From Bacteroidota bacterium (GTDB lineage Bacteria > Bacteroidota > Bacteroidia > Flavobacteriales_D > Sanyastnellaceae), in NCBI GenBank assembly GCA_027619225.1, contig JAQCFW010000004.1:35609-99608 (forward strand): a stretch of DNA of 64,000 bases. The letters run 5' to 3'. The notes under the pieces are model-generated. The model did not search any database, was not told the origin of the DNA, and saw only the letters and a program-made list of their open reading frames with translations. The translations under genes were made by a program, and so were the position numbers. Positions 55,647-63,634 of the stretch are shown here, piece after piece. Position 1 is the stretch's first letter; each line of letters starts with the position of its first letter.

Positions 55647-55892
55647 CTAGCCTAAGACTACAAGTAGACAAATGATGATTCCGAAAAGAGCAACACCCTC
55701 TACTAGAGCGGCCGCAAGAATCATGTTAGCACGAAGGTCGTCTGAAGACTCTGGCTGGCGAGCCATAGACTCCAGCGCGCCTTTACCGATTAATCCTACG
55801 CCGATTCCGGCGCCGATAGCAGCAGCTCCTGCTCCAAGTGCCGCGAGTCCGTGGCCAGTAGTAACTTCAAAAAGAATGCTTAACAATTCCAT
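55647..55892 (-). CDS. atpE: ATP synthase Fo subunit c
   Basis: Rotor-ring proteolipid of 81 residues with two membrane helices. The first has the Gly-rich packing motif GAGIGVGLIG; the loop is ARQPESSDDL; the second helix carries the ion-binding Glu in ALVEGVALFG. The residue after that Glu is Gly rather than Ser/Thr and no first-helix Gln ligand is seen, so proton rather than sodium coupling is likely. Confidence 0.97.
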   Translation of the reverse strand: MELLSILFEVTTGHGLAALGAGAAAIGAGIGVGLIGKGALESMARQPESSDDLRANMILAAALVEGVALFGIIICLLVVLG

Positions 55893-55919
55893 GATGGGTT
55901 GTTTTTAAGGTAATTATAA

Positions 55920-57074
55920 TCAATGATGTGCTTCTTGCGTTGCGTCTGCAAAATAAATAGCCGCAAGAAGTGTGAAAACGTACGCTTGAAGGAAAGCTAC
56001 AAGTAGCTCCAGAAAATACATGAAAATCATAAATAAGGTGGAGAAGATGCCCATGCCAAAGCCTGCTACAGCACCATAGTTTTGGTTAAAGATGAAAACC
56101 AAACTTACAAATGATAAAATAATAATGTGACCCGCTGTCATGTTCGCTGTTAAACGAATCATAAGTACCGTTGGCTTAAGGAACATTCCAAATACTTCAA
56201 TTGGCACCACGAGTATCTTAACTAGGTTAGGTACTCCAGGTGGCCAAAACAAGTGGCCCCAGTAATTCTTGTTTCCGTTTACAGTCGTGATGAAGAATAC
56301 CACAAAGGCCAATACAATTGTAACGCCAACTGTTCCTGTGATATTAAAACCACCTATGAAAGGAATTAAGCCCAGGAGATTACTTGCAACGATAAAAAAG
56401 AAAGTGGTGAGGAGGAATGGGAGGAATTTATCCGCTTTATATTTTCCGATAATCGGAACGGCTATATCATCTCTCACGAACAACACCAACGGCTCAAGAA
56501 CATTTGTAAGCCCTTTAGGTGCTTGGCCTGGGTATTTTGAATAGCTCCTTGCCATAGACCTCAAAGTGATCACCAAGAGAGCCATAATAAACATCATCCC
56601 GAAAACCGATTTAGTAATAGAGATGTCATAAAAGGATTCGCCTTTTGTTGAGCTAATTCCTGTTTCAGGGTTTTTAATATAAACTGTGCCCGTGTTTGGT
56701 CCCACAGCTGTTAATACTGCGTGTTCATCGTGAGAGCCGTCCTCTGAATGAAATTTTGAACTCATAAAAAGATCAAACCCTTTGCCCTCAACATAGAAAA
56801 TCATTGGAAGGGGAGCGCTGAAACCACTGTGGTGATCACCAAAAAAGTGAATTTCATTCGCATCTGCAATGTGGGGAATAATAAAGTCTTTAGCTACAAA
56901 TTCCTTGTGCTCACCATCATCTTGCGAGTTGTGACTGGTGTCTTGAACATCGTGATTTGAGTGATTGTTGTGGTTAACCTCTTCGTGCCCGTCTGTTTGA
57001 GCGGCAACAAAATTTAACCCTCCTAATAGTATAAGAGCGGTAAATACAAATTGCTTGGCGAACTCAGTTATCAT
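55920..57074 (-). CDS. atpB: ATP synthase Fo subunit a with His/Asp-rich periplasmic extension
   Basis: Proton-channel subunit of Fo, 384 residues from ATG 57074. An N-terminal signal-like segment (VFTALILLGGLNFVAAQ) is followed by about 35 residues very rich in His, Asp and Asn (HNNHSNHDVQDTSHNSQDDG). A periplasmic domain and the canonical helices come next: LMIRLTANMTAGHIII holds the essential Arg, and VAFLQAYVFTLLAAIYF is the last helix. The frame is open to 57113, but a TACTTTTG element at 57101-57108 lies inside that stretch and supports the shorter start. Confidence 0.95.
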   Translation of the reverse strand: MITEFAKQFVFTALILLGGLNFVAAQTDGHEEVNHNNHSNHDVQDTSHNSQDDGEHKEFVAKDFIIPHIADANEIHFFGDHHSGFSAPLPMIFYVEGKGFDLFMSSKFHSEDGSHDEHAVLTAVGPNTGTVYIKNPETGISSTKGESFYDISITKSVFGMMFIMALLVITLRSMARSYSKYPGQAPKGLTNVLEPLVLFVRDDIAVPIIGKYKADKFLPFLLTTFFFIVASNLLGLIPFIGGFNITGTVGVTIVLAFVVFFITTVNGNKNYWGHLFWPPGVPNLVKILVVPIEVFGMFLKPTVLMIRLTANMTAGHIIILSFVSLVFIFNQNYGAVAGFGMGIFSTLFMIFMYFLELLVAFLQAYVFTLLAAIYFADATQEAHH

Positions 57075-57100
57075 GCGGGTAATCTGTTCAAAAAACGATG

Positions 57101-57108
57101 CAAAAGTA
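57101..57108 (-). promoter_or_regulatory. -7 promoter element upstream of atpB
   Basis: TACTTTTG on the minus strand is an exact TAnnTTTG match 26 bases before the atpB ATG at 57074. It could serve as an internal promoter that lets the atp genes be expressed apart from porW and bactofilin. No strong -33 box. Confidence 0.5.
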
Positions 57109-57151
57109 CGCACTCCATGTGTCTAAATAATTCAGTCGTGACGGTTTTATT

Positions 57152-57517
57152 TTAAATCTTTTTTATCTGCTGTTGGGTGGCTGATACAAATAGCACTGTG
57201 AAGGCAATAAATACTGCAAAAACTCCAAAGGAAAATTGTTTTGGAAAGGGGTATTTGGCTACCAAATAGCCTGTTATAATCACAAGTGTCAGAAGAATTT
57301 TTATTGCTGTTATCCCGGTTACTGCTGTTGTGAATTTTATAGCTGAGCCATTTTGGGCTCGAGCTATCCACCTCCATGAAAAAACAGTAAGCAAAGCATA
57401 TATTAAAATCACGCAATACCAGATCGGGGAAGAAGCCATGCCGTTGAAAAATGGGAGGGCATTGCTTAGTAGGGCTATCCCAAGTGAAAGGGTGGCTGAC
57501 TTAAGGTAAAAACTCAT
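57152..57517 (-). CDS. Small four-helix membrane protein of the ATP synthase operon (AtpI-like)
   Basis: A 121-residue protein with four predicted membrane helices (LSLGIALLSNALPFF, IWYCVILIYALLTVF, AIKILLTLVIITGYL, FGVFAVFIAFTVLFV). It lies between atpZ and atpB, where AtpI-type assembly factors of the Fo ring are usually encoded. No sequence motif confirms the family, so the role is inferred from topology and position. Confidence 0.7.
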   Translation of the reverse strand: MSFYLKSATLSLGIALLSNALPFFNGMASSPIWYCVILIYALLTVFSWRWIARAQNGSAIKFTTAVTGITAIKILLTLVIITGYLVAKYPFPKQFSFGVFAVFIAFTVLFVSATQQQIKKI

Positions 57518-57522
57518 AACAA

Positions 57523-57765
57523 TTACATCGATTTTATGTTTCTAAGAACTGACCACATTCCTATAGCCAGGCCTAAAAGAGCTCCTGCAGCTGTAACTAA
57601 TGGCTTCTCTAACGCGAAATACTCATCTAATTTTCTACCTCCAATTGCTCCCAAACCAATAGAGGCTGCAAGTGTTGTCCCAAGTCCGGCAAACCTCATT
57701 ATTGTTTGCTTACCCTGTTTTTTAGGCCGTTTTTGGGTGTTATTCTGCCCCAACTGTGACTTCAT
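57523..57765 (-). CDS. atpZ: AtpZ/AtpI family protein
   Basis: An 80-residue protein with a basic N terminus and two membrane helices of the AtpZ family: FAGLGTTLAASIGLGAIGGRKLDEYF and VTAAGALLGLAIGMWSVLRN. AtpZ/AtpI proteins assist ATP synthase assembly and may move ions. Its start overlaps the bactofilin stop by 26 bp and it precedes the AtpI-like gene by 5 bp. Confidence 0.9.
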   Translation of the reverse strand: MKSQLGQNNTQKRPKKQGKQTIMRFAGLGTTLAASIGLGAIGGRKLDEYFALEKPLVTAAGALLGLAIGMWSVLRNIKSM

Positions 57766-58252
57766 CGATCAACAATGAACTTGACTCAGATGGCATTGTC
57801 GAGGCTTTTAATGATGCTAGCGCATCTGCTTTTGAAGCAGTCTTTTGAGGTTGCTTGTTCACTTGCTTGTTCACTTGCTTGCCCTCAGACACCCCCATGC
57901 GGAATGTGCCCAATGCTTTTGCTCCTGCTTCTACTGAAAGTTGACCATAGTATAACTCACCTTGCACGGTTGAAGAAGACTTCATTGACAACAGCTCGAG
58001 CACGGTAACATCTCCTTCTAGAGTTCCTTCAACATCGCAGCACAGGCAATTAACTGTGCCTGAAACTTTCCCCTTTAGGCCAACAACTAATCTTCCTTTG
58101 GTTATTAGGTTTCCTTTAAACTCACCGTCAATTCGAAGGTTGCTGCCGCTGTTGATTGTACCCTCGACAATTGTGCCTTCTACTATTCGGTTAATTCCGG
58201 TTTCCGTATTGTTATTTTCTGCTCCTGAAGAGCGCTTCAATGAACCTATCAT
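57740..58252 (-). CDS. Bactofilin (polymer-forming cytoskeletal protein)
   Basis: A 170-residue bactofilin that should assemble into nucleotide-free filaments near the membrane. The central right-handed beta-helix shows the repeat pattern EGTIVEGTINSGSNLRIDGEFKGNLITKGRLVVG, then VSGTVNCLCCDVEGTLEGDV. The C-terminal tail is low complexity with KQVNKQVNKQ, encoded by a 12-bp tandem repeat. It lies 2 bp after porW and overlaps atpZ by 26 bp. Confidence 0.9.
   Translation of the reverse strand: MIGSLKRSSGAENNNTETGINRIVEGTIVEGTINSGSNLRIDGEFKGNLITKGRLVVGLKGKVSGTVNCLCCDVEGTLEGDVTVLELLSMKSSSTVQGELYYGQLSVEAGAKALGTFRMGVSEGKQVNKQVNKQPQKTASKADALASLKASTMPSESSSLLIDEVTVGAE
57851..57881 (-). repeat. 12-bp tandem repeat in the bactofilin tail
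   Basis: TTGCTTGTTCAC is present twice in full (57851-57862, 57863-57874) plus seven further bases. Twelve bases are four codons, so copy-number change would keep the frame and only lengthen or shorten the Lys-Gln-Val-Asn tail. Confidence 0.9.
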
Positions 58253-58254
58253 TT

Positions 58255-60927
58255 TTATTGCTTAGATTTTGTCGAAAGATAGTGAGTCTCAAAGAAATCT
58301 CCATACCCTGTTATGTCCTTGTTTTTGAAAAGTTCTACATAGTTCTCGCTACTTATGATAAACATGTCGTATCCGCCAGTGTTTACATCAATTAGCATCT
58401 CTCTGTTTCCTGTGAAAACAGCAAAGTAATCCATCCCTTTGGTTTTATTTTCAAAAGATTTAACAAGAACTATCTCGTGAGTTCTACTTAATAAATTACC
58501 TGTTATACTTAGGTTACGTGATTCGAAGAAAGCTTTGTTAAAGTCCGATGATTTTGCTTTCACTTCATTTCCACTTGCGTTTTCGACAGGGATAATGATC
58601 GCAAAATAATGATCTTTGTTGCTGTTAAAAACAAATGCAGGCTCTTCCTCTGTTTCCTCTGTCTGGCTTATTTCGCCTACAAAACCGAGATCTACTCCCA
58701 ATTGAGCTAGCAGGGAGGCAGCAAAAATGGCTTCTTCTGTTTCAGGGCAATCAGATATCAATAGCTTTAATGCATCAAAGTATGGGGTTCTATCTCCCGT
58801 ATAGCTTGTAAGCCCTCCAACACATTGCGCTCGTAGTAAACTGTATTTACAGGCTAGTGGATTTTCTGGACGCTCATTGTTAATCACATCAATGTCTAAT
58901 AAAGCAGCTTGATAGTCTTTTTTATAGTAACGAGCTAGCATCTCCTCATATACGATACGCTCAGTTTCATAAGCTTCTTCTTCGGCGTCAAGAAAGTCAG
59001 GGTTTTCAATAAGGTTGGCCCACTCGCTACCTGGGTAGTTTGTTGTAATTTGGTTTGCCCAAAACTCTGAATTGCACGTTTCACAAAATGGATTGCTGTA
59101 CTCCTCTTCTAGTTCTCGTTGGAGGTATGTCCTGAAAAGCTGATAGGTTGCTGTCGGGTGAAAGGCGCTGCTGTCTAGTTTTTCTAACAACTCCTGCCAG
59201 GTTGCAATTGCGTTTTCTGGGTCTGAAAGCTTTTCTCTATAATCTAAACCCGCGAGGTAATACGCCTCAGCGAGTAACGCCAATGAGTTTGCTCTTTCTT
59301 CTTCTCCACAAGGAAGGTCTTCAAGCATTTCGTCAACAGTAGGAAGGGATGCGGGGTCATACGGGTCAATGTATTCCTCTGACTCTTCTGACTCTGTTTC
59401 CTCATCGTTAGAAAATAAAACGTCTAATTTCCTGGATCTTCTCCAGTGATCTTCCAGCACTCTGTCCCCCCAATAGTCATTGTAATTCTGTCTGCCGCCT
59501 ACAAGTAGTGCTCCGTTATAAGGCCAAAACATTCCGACCCCCACAGACCCCGCATCTGCAATGGCAGCCTCGTTAGCCGCTTCCATTTCTTCTTTTCTTC
59601 TTTCGAGGTCATCAGCCATGTCCTCCCAGAAGTTTTCAATAACCCTTCTTCTGTCGAACTCATTTAAGTCACAGAGAGCCAATAAGCTGTCCTGTTCTTC
59701 TATTGTACGAAGGTTAAGCACAAGGTCTGTAAGATTTGATGCAAGGTTTGTAATGTCTTCCTTCCTCTCGTTGTCATCCGGTATGTATACAAGGGCGCTG
59801 TCGTAATACGCTTGAGCTGTTTCATAATTTAAATCTTCCATATGAAGATCGGCTAATCGCAGGTAGCTTTTCCCTAGTTGCCTTGAGTTTCCTTCGCTAA
59901 CATAGACTGAAGTTTCAAGATGCTCAATCCCCAAGTCTCTTTGTCTGTCCTCAAGAGCCACTTCGGCTAGAGCAAAATAAATTTGGTCTAAATACTCTGT
60001 GTTTTTATCATCATCAAGCATGTCCTCAAGAAGTTCAACAATCGGGTCGCTGTGCCCGCCCTTTCTTTGATAGGTCATGGCCTGCTGAATCTTCGCCTGA
60101 AACTCTAATTCATAAGGTGTTCTCAAATCCACCACGGCATTAAACGTCTCTATTGCCGCTTCACTGTCTCCTGTTTCCCTGAGACACTGGGCTAAAATAA
60201 ATAAGTTACGTGCTGTATCTTTCTTTCTCTTGGTTAACTCTATAGCCGTCTCAATATATCTTATGGCTTCTTCAAAATTTTCTTTTTTAGTGTGGTATTG
60301 GGCGAAGACCAAATTTGTATGAATTCTTATCTCTTTCGAGACGTCGGCATACTGCTCAGCTTTCGCGAGCATGTTTTTTGCTTTTACTAAATCATCTGTT
60401 CTGAGGTATATTCTTCCCAACCAGCTGAAAGACCAAGCTTGAGCGTCTCGGGTGTCAACTGTTCTGGCTAAGAAGAGAAAAATTTCTTCAGATTTCGCAA
60501 AATCCTCCTTCATGTAGTATGCTTCGCCGATAACTGTATAGTTATCGTCAATCCACTTATTTATTTCAGGCCGCTTAATAGACTTCCGATCTCTTTTAGA
60601 TGGAGTCATTGTGTGACGATCAACCACTTTTGAGCATTTTTCAATCGCCCTTTCCATAAGGGGGTATACTTGTTGAGATGAGCTTTCGTCTGTGTCTATG
60701 AATAGTGGAAGAATTTCATCCCAATTTGGCTCATATAACTCTTGAATTTTTTTATCCGCCTCAAGCATAGCCTCCTTTGCGTAGTGGAATCCGTTATACC
60801 TAGCTGTCGTGTTGTGATATACCCTGTATGCCCTTCCATCTCTCTTATTCGTGCAGCCCTGCACCGCAATTACTGTAGCAATCGTTAAAAATAGTAATCG
60901 AAAAAAATTAGGCATGTTATGAGTCAT
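58255..60927 (-). CDS. Type IX secretion PorW/SprE-type TPR lipoprotein
   Basis: An 890-residue lipoprotein with signal LLFLTIATVIAVQGC and lipobox Cys near residue 25. The mature start contains the SprE/PorW pattern RVYHNTTARYNGFHYAKEAM. About 350 residues of TPR repeats follow (YVFGEAYY-like pairs such as AWSFSWLGRIYLRTDDLVKA and GKSYLRLADLHMEDLNYETA), then an acidic middle and a C-terminal domain with HYFAIIIPVENASG and DYFAVFTGNREML. PorW/SprE is needed for protein export by the T9SS, which fits the T9SS cargo genes here. ATG 60927 is used; TTG 60930 and ATG 60915 are alternatives. Confidence 0.88.
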   Translation of the reverse strand: MTHNMPNFFRLLFLTIATVIAVQGCTNKRDGRAYRVYHNTTARYNGFHYAKEAMLEADKKIQELYEPNWDEILPLFIDTDESSSQQVYPLMERAIEKCSKVVDRHTMTPSKRDRKSIKRPEINKWIDDNYTVIGEAYYMKEDFAKSEEIFLFLARTVDTRDAQAWSFSWLGRIYLRTDDLVKAKNMLAKAEQYADVSKEIRIHTNLVFAQYHTKKENFEEAIRYIETAIELTKRKKDTARNLFILAQCLRETGDSEAAIETFNAVVDLRTPYELEFQAKIQQAMTYQRKGGHSDPIVELLEDMLDDDKNTEYLDQIYFALAEVALEDRQRDLGIEHLETSVYVSEGNSRQLGKSYLRLADLHMEDLNYETAQAYYDSALVYIPDDNERKEDITNLASNLTDLVLNLRTIEEQDSLLALCDLNEFDRRRVIENFWEDMADDLERRKEEMEAANEAAIADAGSVGVGMFWPYNGALLVGGRQNYNDYWGDRVLEDHWRRSRKLDVLFSNDEETESEESEEYIDPYDPASLPTVDEMLEDLPCGEEERANSLALLAEAYYLAGLDYREKLSDPENAIATWQELLEKLDSSAFHPTATYQLFRTYLQRELEEEYSNPFCETCNSEFWANQITTNYPGSEWANLIENPDFLDAEEEAYETERIVYEEMLARYYKKDYQAALLDIDVINNERPENPLACKYSLLRAQCVGGLTSYTGDRTPYFDALKLLISDCPETEEAIFAASLLAQLGVDLGFVGEISQTEETEEEPAFVFNSNKDHYFAIIIPVENASGNEVKAKSSDFNKAFFESRNLSITGNLLSRTHEIVLVKSFENKTKGMDYFAVFTGNREMLIDVNTGGYDMFIISSENYVELFKNKDITGYGDFFETHYLSTKSKQ

Positions 60928-61040
60928 CAAGAGTCAACGTATGAAGTTGCTAAATTATTAGATTTTCTATAGAATTCAGTAAGAACTTTATAGTTGTGTG
61001 TAGTTGACCGATATTCGCGGCGCTTGAAAGGTTAAAATCA

Positions 61041-61907
61041 ATGGATAATAAAGAACATAAAAAACATTTTTGGCGTCAACGATTTAGAGTGACTATTCAG
61101 GAGGAGTCAACCTTTCACGAGAGAAGGGCTTACTTGTTGTCTGGAAGACGCATCGCTTCTATTGTCGCTGGGTCTGTTTTTGCTGTCGCGATTATTACTT
61201 ACTCAATCATTGCTTATACGCCATTAACCGAGTTGTTAATTCCTGGATATGTTGCCGAACAGTTTCGTGAAGACGTGAGTTTTACTCGACAGCAGACTGA
61301 CAGCGCTCTTGCTACTCTTTCTATTCATGAAAAATATTTGTCTAATATAAAATCCATTCTAAGAGGGGATATCCCATTGGGAAATGTCAAAGAAGACGAT
61401 TCCTTACAAAATGTGGAGGCTGTAATAATTCCTGATGCTGGAGAGGAGGATTTGGCTTTCAGAAATAGGATAGAAGAGGAAGATCGATTTAAGCTAAGAA
61501 AAGGTCAGTCTGAAATAGATGGGCTTATCGGTTTTGAATTTCAACCTGTAAAAGGTACTATTACCTCGGGGTTCGATCTTAGCCATGGACATATCGGCGT
61601 AGATATAGAAGCAGAGGAAGGTATGCTTGTTCACTCTGTCGATGATGGTACTGTTTTAATGTCTGATTTCACCGTTGAACACGGATATGTGCTTGTCATT
61701 CAACACAAAAATGACCGGTTGTCCATCTATAAACACAATTCTTCGCTTTTAAAGGAAGTTGGAGATTTAGTGAGAATGGGAGATGTTGTAGCAGCTGTTG
61801 GAAATAGTGGAACTCAAACATCGGGTCCGCACCTGCATTTCGAATGGTGGGTTGATGGACAGCCTATTGATCCCGTTCCGTGGTTGAGCGGTGTTACCCC
61901 CGAATAG
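61041..61907 (+). CDS. M23-family peptidoglycan endopeptidase, membrane-anchored
   Basis: A 288-residue protein with a cytosolic basic N terminus, one membrane helix (IASIVAGSVFAVAIITYSII, residues 38-57), a helical linker and a C-terminal LytM/M23 domain. Zinc-site motifs are HGHIGVDIE (HxxxD type), the IYKHNSSL strand with the catalytic His, and GPHLHFEWW. It probably cleaves or regulates cross-bridge cleavage in the periplasm. It is divergent from porW. Its last 14 bp overlap the end of the convergent PfkB kinase gene. Confidence 0.92.
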   Translation: MDNKEHKKHFWRQRFRVTIQEESTFHERRAYLLSGRRIASIVAGSVFAVAIITYSIIAYTPLTELLIPGYVAEQFREDVSFTRQQTDSALATLSIHEKYLSNIKSILRGDIPLGNVKEDDSLQNVEAVIIPDAGEEDLAFRNRIEEEDRFKLRKGQSEIDGLIGFEFQPVKGTITSGFDLSHGHIGVDIEAEEGMLVHSVDDGTVLMSDFTVEHGYVLVIQHKNDRLSIYKHNSSLLKEVGDLVRMGDVVAAVGNSGTQTSGPHLHFEWWVDGQPIDPVPWLSGVTPE

Positions 61908-62817
61908 ACCTAAATTTAACCATCGCTCTAAGTTCGCGCATTCTTGAATGCCATTCCGCCTCTTTGAGGGATTGAAGTCTTTCTGTCCCAAAATCTTCAC
62001 ATGTAAATGAGGCCAAGACTGACCCCACAACTACAGCTTGTTTTTTTGCCTCCCACGAAGTGTCCCCCAAACGTGCTAGATATCCTATAAAACCTCCAGC
62101 AAATGTATCTCCAGCACCGGTTGGGTCAACAACTTTTTCTAGGGGCATCGCAGGACTGAAAAAAGTCTTTCCGTCTTCAAACATAATGGCTCCGTGCTCC
62201 CCCTTTTTTATGACAACAGTTTTAGGCCCCATTTTGTGGACTGCAGCGGCGGCCAAGGGCAGGGTTTTGAACCCTGTTAGCTGTCGTGCCTCTTCGTCGT
62301 TAATCATTAGAACATCAACTTTAGCAATCACTTCTTTTAAGCTATCCATTGCGATATCCATCCAAAAATTCATCGTGTCAAGAACAACTAAATCGGGACG
62401 CGAAGTAATTTGGTCTAAAACAGACATTTGAACCGAGGGGTCTAGGTTGCCTAGCATCACGTATTTCGCTGACTTGGAGTTCTCTGGAATAATCGGAACC
62501 CACCCTTCTAAAACGTTTAATTCCGTTGTTACAGTGTCTCTTCCTATTAAATCTTCGTGATAGCTTCCTTCCCAAAAAAAGCTTTTGCCGCCTTCAATAG
62601 TCACTAGCCCATTCGTGTTTACCCCTCTTGATTTAAGGGTAGATAAAAACTCCTCTGGGAAATCCTCTCCGATAACGGAAATTAATTCCTGTTCTCTCAC
62701 AAAGTGTGATGCCGCTAAGGCTATATAGCTCGCAGCTCCGCCCACAACGCGATCGGCTTTTCCTGAAGGGGTTTCTATAGAATCAAAGGCAACCGTACCG
62801 ACAATAACTAATGACAT
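61894..62817 (-). CDS. PfkB-family sugar/nucleoside kinase
   Basis: A 307-residue ribokinase-family enzyme. The N-terminal GGAASYIALAA motif and the C-terminal signature DPTGAGDTFAGGFIGYLA with the catalytic Asp and anion hole are clear, and VDVLMINDEEARQLTG is the middle signature. The substrate (a sugar or nucleoside) cannot be assigned; Bacteroidota often carry such a kinase of unknown specificity. A TACTTTTG promoter lies 36 bp upstream, back to back with the tRNA-Asn promoter. Confidence 0.9.
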   Translation of the reverse strand: MSLVIVGTVAFDSIETPSGKADRVVGGAASYIALAASHFVREQELISVIGEDFPEEFLSTLKSRGVNTNGLVTIEGGKSFFWEGSYHEDLIGRDTVTTELNVLEGWVPIIPENSKSAKYVMLGNLDPSVQMSVLDQITSRPDLVVLDTMNFWMDIAMDSLKEVIAKVDVLMINDEEARQLTGFKTLPLAAAAVHKMGPKTVVIKKGEHGAIMFEDGKTFFSPAMPLEKVVDPTGAGDTFAGGFIGYLARLGDTSWEAKKQAVVVGSVLASFTCEDFGTERLQSLKEAEWHSRMRELRAMVKFRSIRG

Positions 62818-62853
62818 AAAAAAGCTATTTTATTGAAATAGTAATAAGACGCA

Positions 62854-62861
62854 CAAAAGTA
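62854..62861 (-). promoter_or_regulatory. -7 promoter element for the PfkB kinase gene
   Basis: TACTTTTG on the minus strand matches TAnnTTTG exactly, 36 bases upstream of the ATG at 62817. It directly adjoins the -33 element of the divergent tRNA promoter. Confidence 0.5.
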
Positions 62862-62892
62862 TTGCTTAATGTCCTTCCTTGATGTATTTTTG
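62862..62892 (+). promoter_or_regulatory. Bacteroidota promoter for tRNA-Asn
   Basis: TTG (62862-62864) and TATTTTTG (62885-62892) are spaced by 20 bases, a good fit to the TTTG-N19-TAnnTTTG layout. The -7 element ends 15 bases before the mature tRNA 5' end. Confidence 0.65.
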
Positions 62893-62907
62893 CGCACCAA
62901 TCTGAAT

Positions 62908-62981
62908 TCCTCCTTAGCTCAGCTGGTTAGAGCATCTGACTGTTAATCAGAGGGTCCTTGGTTCGAGCCCAAGAGGAGGAG
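62908..62981 (+). tRNA. tRNA-Asn(GTT)
   Basis: A complete cloverleaf: acceptor stem TCCTCCT/AGGAGGA (62908-62914 with 62974-62980) and D arm with AGCTCAGCTGGTTAGAGC. The anticodon stem TCTGA/TCAGA holds loop CTGTTAA (anticodon GTT). The T arm is CTTGG-TTCGAGC-CCAAG, with discriminator G at 62981. The 3' CCA is not encoded (GCA follows). Confidence 0.97.
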
Positions 62982-62993
62982 CAAAGTGATTGC

Positions 62994-63036
62994 AAGGGTT
63001 CACAGGTTTTTAACTTGTGAACCCTTTTCTTTTTTT
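62994..63036 (+). terminator. Intrinsic terminator after tRNA-Asn
   Basis: A 15-bp stem with one G-T wobble (AAGGGTTCACAGGTT, loop TTT, AACTTGTGAACCCTT) ends at 63026 and is followed by a T-rich run to 63036. It starts 13 bases after the tRNA. Confidence 0.93.
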
Positions 63037-63037
63037 A

Positions 63038-63059
63038 GGAATTTGCACGGAATTTGCAC
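63038..63059 (+). repeat. Tandem 11-mer next to the tRNA-Asn terminator
   Basis: GGAATTTGCAC occurs twice directly in tandem (63038-63048, 63049-63059), followed by GG. It is not explained by the terminator and lies where integrase core sites are often found beside tRNA genes. It does not match the tRNA 3' end, so it is not a classical tRNA-derived att site. Confidence 0.8.
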
Positions 63060-63284
63060 GGTCAGTGTTGGGTTTTAATGTTATTTAGCAGTTCTTATTG
63101 AGCTATGGATGAGAATTCTAGCCTAGTCGTAAAAAACGTTTTACTGAATTTAAGTCTCTGGTTGATCGCAAAAACAACCCTTATTTCGTTTTGTCGCTTT
63201 CTTGATGCAGTCTGAATTATAGAAACTCATCTTATTTTCATCGTGTTATACGATATTCGAATTTATTGATGAATTTACATTACC

Positions 63285-63378
63285 CGCATTTATGCGAATA
63301 AATTAGGCGCATTTAGATGCATGTAGTTAACTGTAAGCGCATAAAGGCGCATAAATGGCATTTAGTGCACTAAATGCG
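63285..63378. repeat. Cluster of GCATTTA/GCGCATAAA repeats with a perfect 20-bp palindrome
   Basis: CGCATTTA occurs at 63285-63292 and 63308-63315. GCGCATAAA occurs at 63337-63345 and 63347-63355, ten bases apart. A perfect palindrome, GCATTTAGTGCACTAAATGC, lies at 63358-63377, with the inverted motif TAAATGCG at 63371-63378. Five short related motifs within 94 bases are more than I would expect by chance and look like an array of protein-binding sites. Confidence 0.65.
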
Positions 63379-63454
63379 ACTAAATTATTGGTGAAAAACA
63401 ATTCTACTAGTACAGTTTTACATCGTATATCTATTCTTTATCCTTCTTGTATAA

Positions 63455-63634
63455 ATGTCAAGGAAATTCTCAGCACCCTTTTTCGTAAATTTTAATTATT
63501 GTCAAGCTCCGCTAAAGTTATTTTTAGAGATAACTTTAGTGGAGAAGCGGGGCGGGAAGTCGAAACATTTTGAAAAGGATTTGGAGAGAATTCTCAAGAA
63601 ACACTCTGAATTATATAGTGTCCACAAATATTAG
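63455..63634 (+). CDS. Small hypothetical protein, 59 aa, first copy of a repeated element
   Basis: An ATG-started frame ending in TAG encodes a basic protein beginning MSRKFSAPFFVNF. The middle reads LKLFLEITLVEKRGG and the C-terminal part KSKHFEKDLERILKKHSELY, which looks helical. The segment EKRGGKSKHFEKDLE recurs, diverged but in an open frame, about 275 bp downstream. Several base differences between the copies are synonymous, which supports real coding history. I do not recognise the family. It may be a fragment. Confidence 0.4.
   Translation: MSRKFSAPFFVNFNYCQAPLKLFLEITLVEKRGGKSKHFEKDLERILKKHSELYSVHKY
63541..63586 (+). repeat. Diverged direct repeat, copy 1
   Basis: These 46 bases (from GGAGAAGCGGGGCGGGAAGT) are repeated with about 80% identity at 63816-63860. 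In the 63455 frame they encode EKRGGKSKHFEKDLE. Confidence 0.8.

Noticed and set aside
63038..63059. The tandem GGAATTTGCAC as a proven attachment site.
   Set aside because: It is not part of the tRNA 3' end and no integrase or distal copy is visible, so it is kept only as a repeat.
63104..63217. A 37-codon frame after tRNA-Asn starting MDENSSLVVKNV.
   Set aside because: Too short, no homologous motif, no promoter and no second copy; chance is the best explanation.
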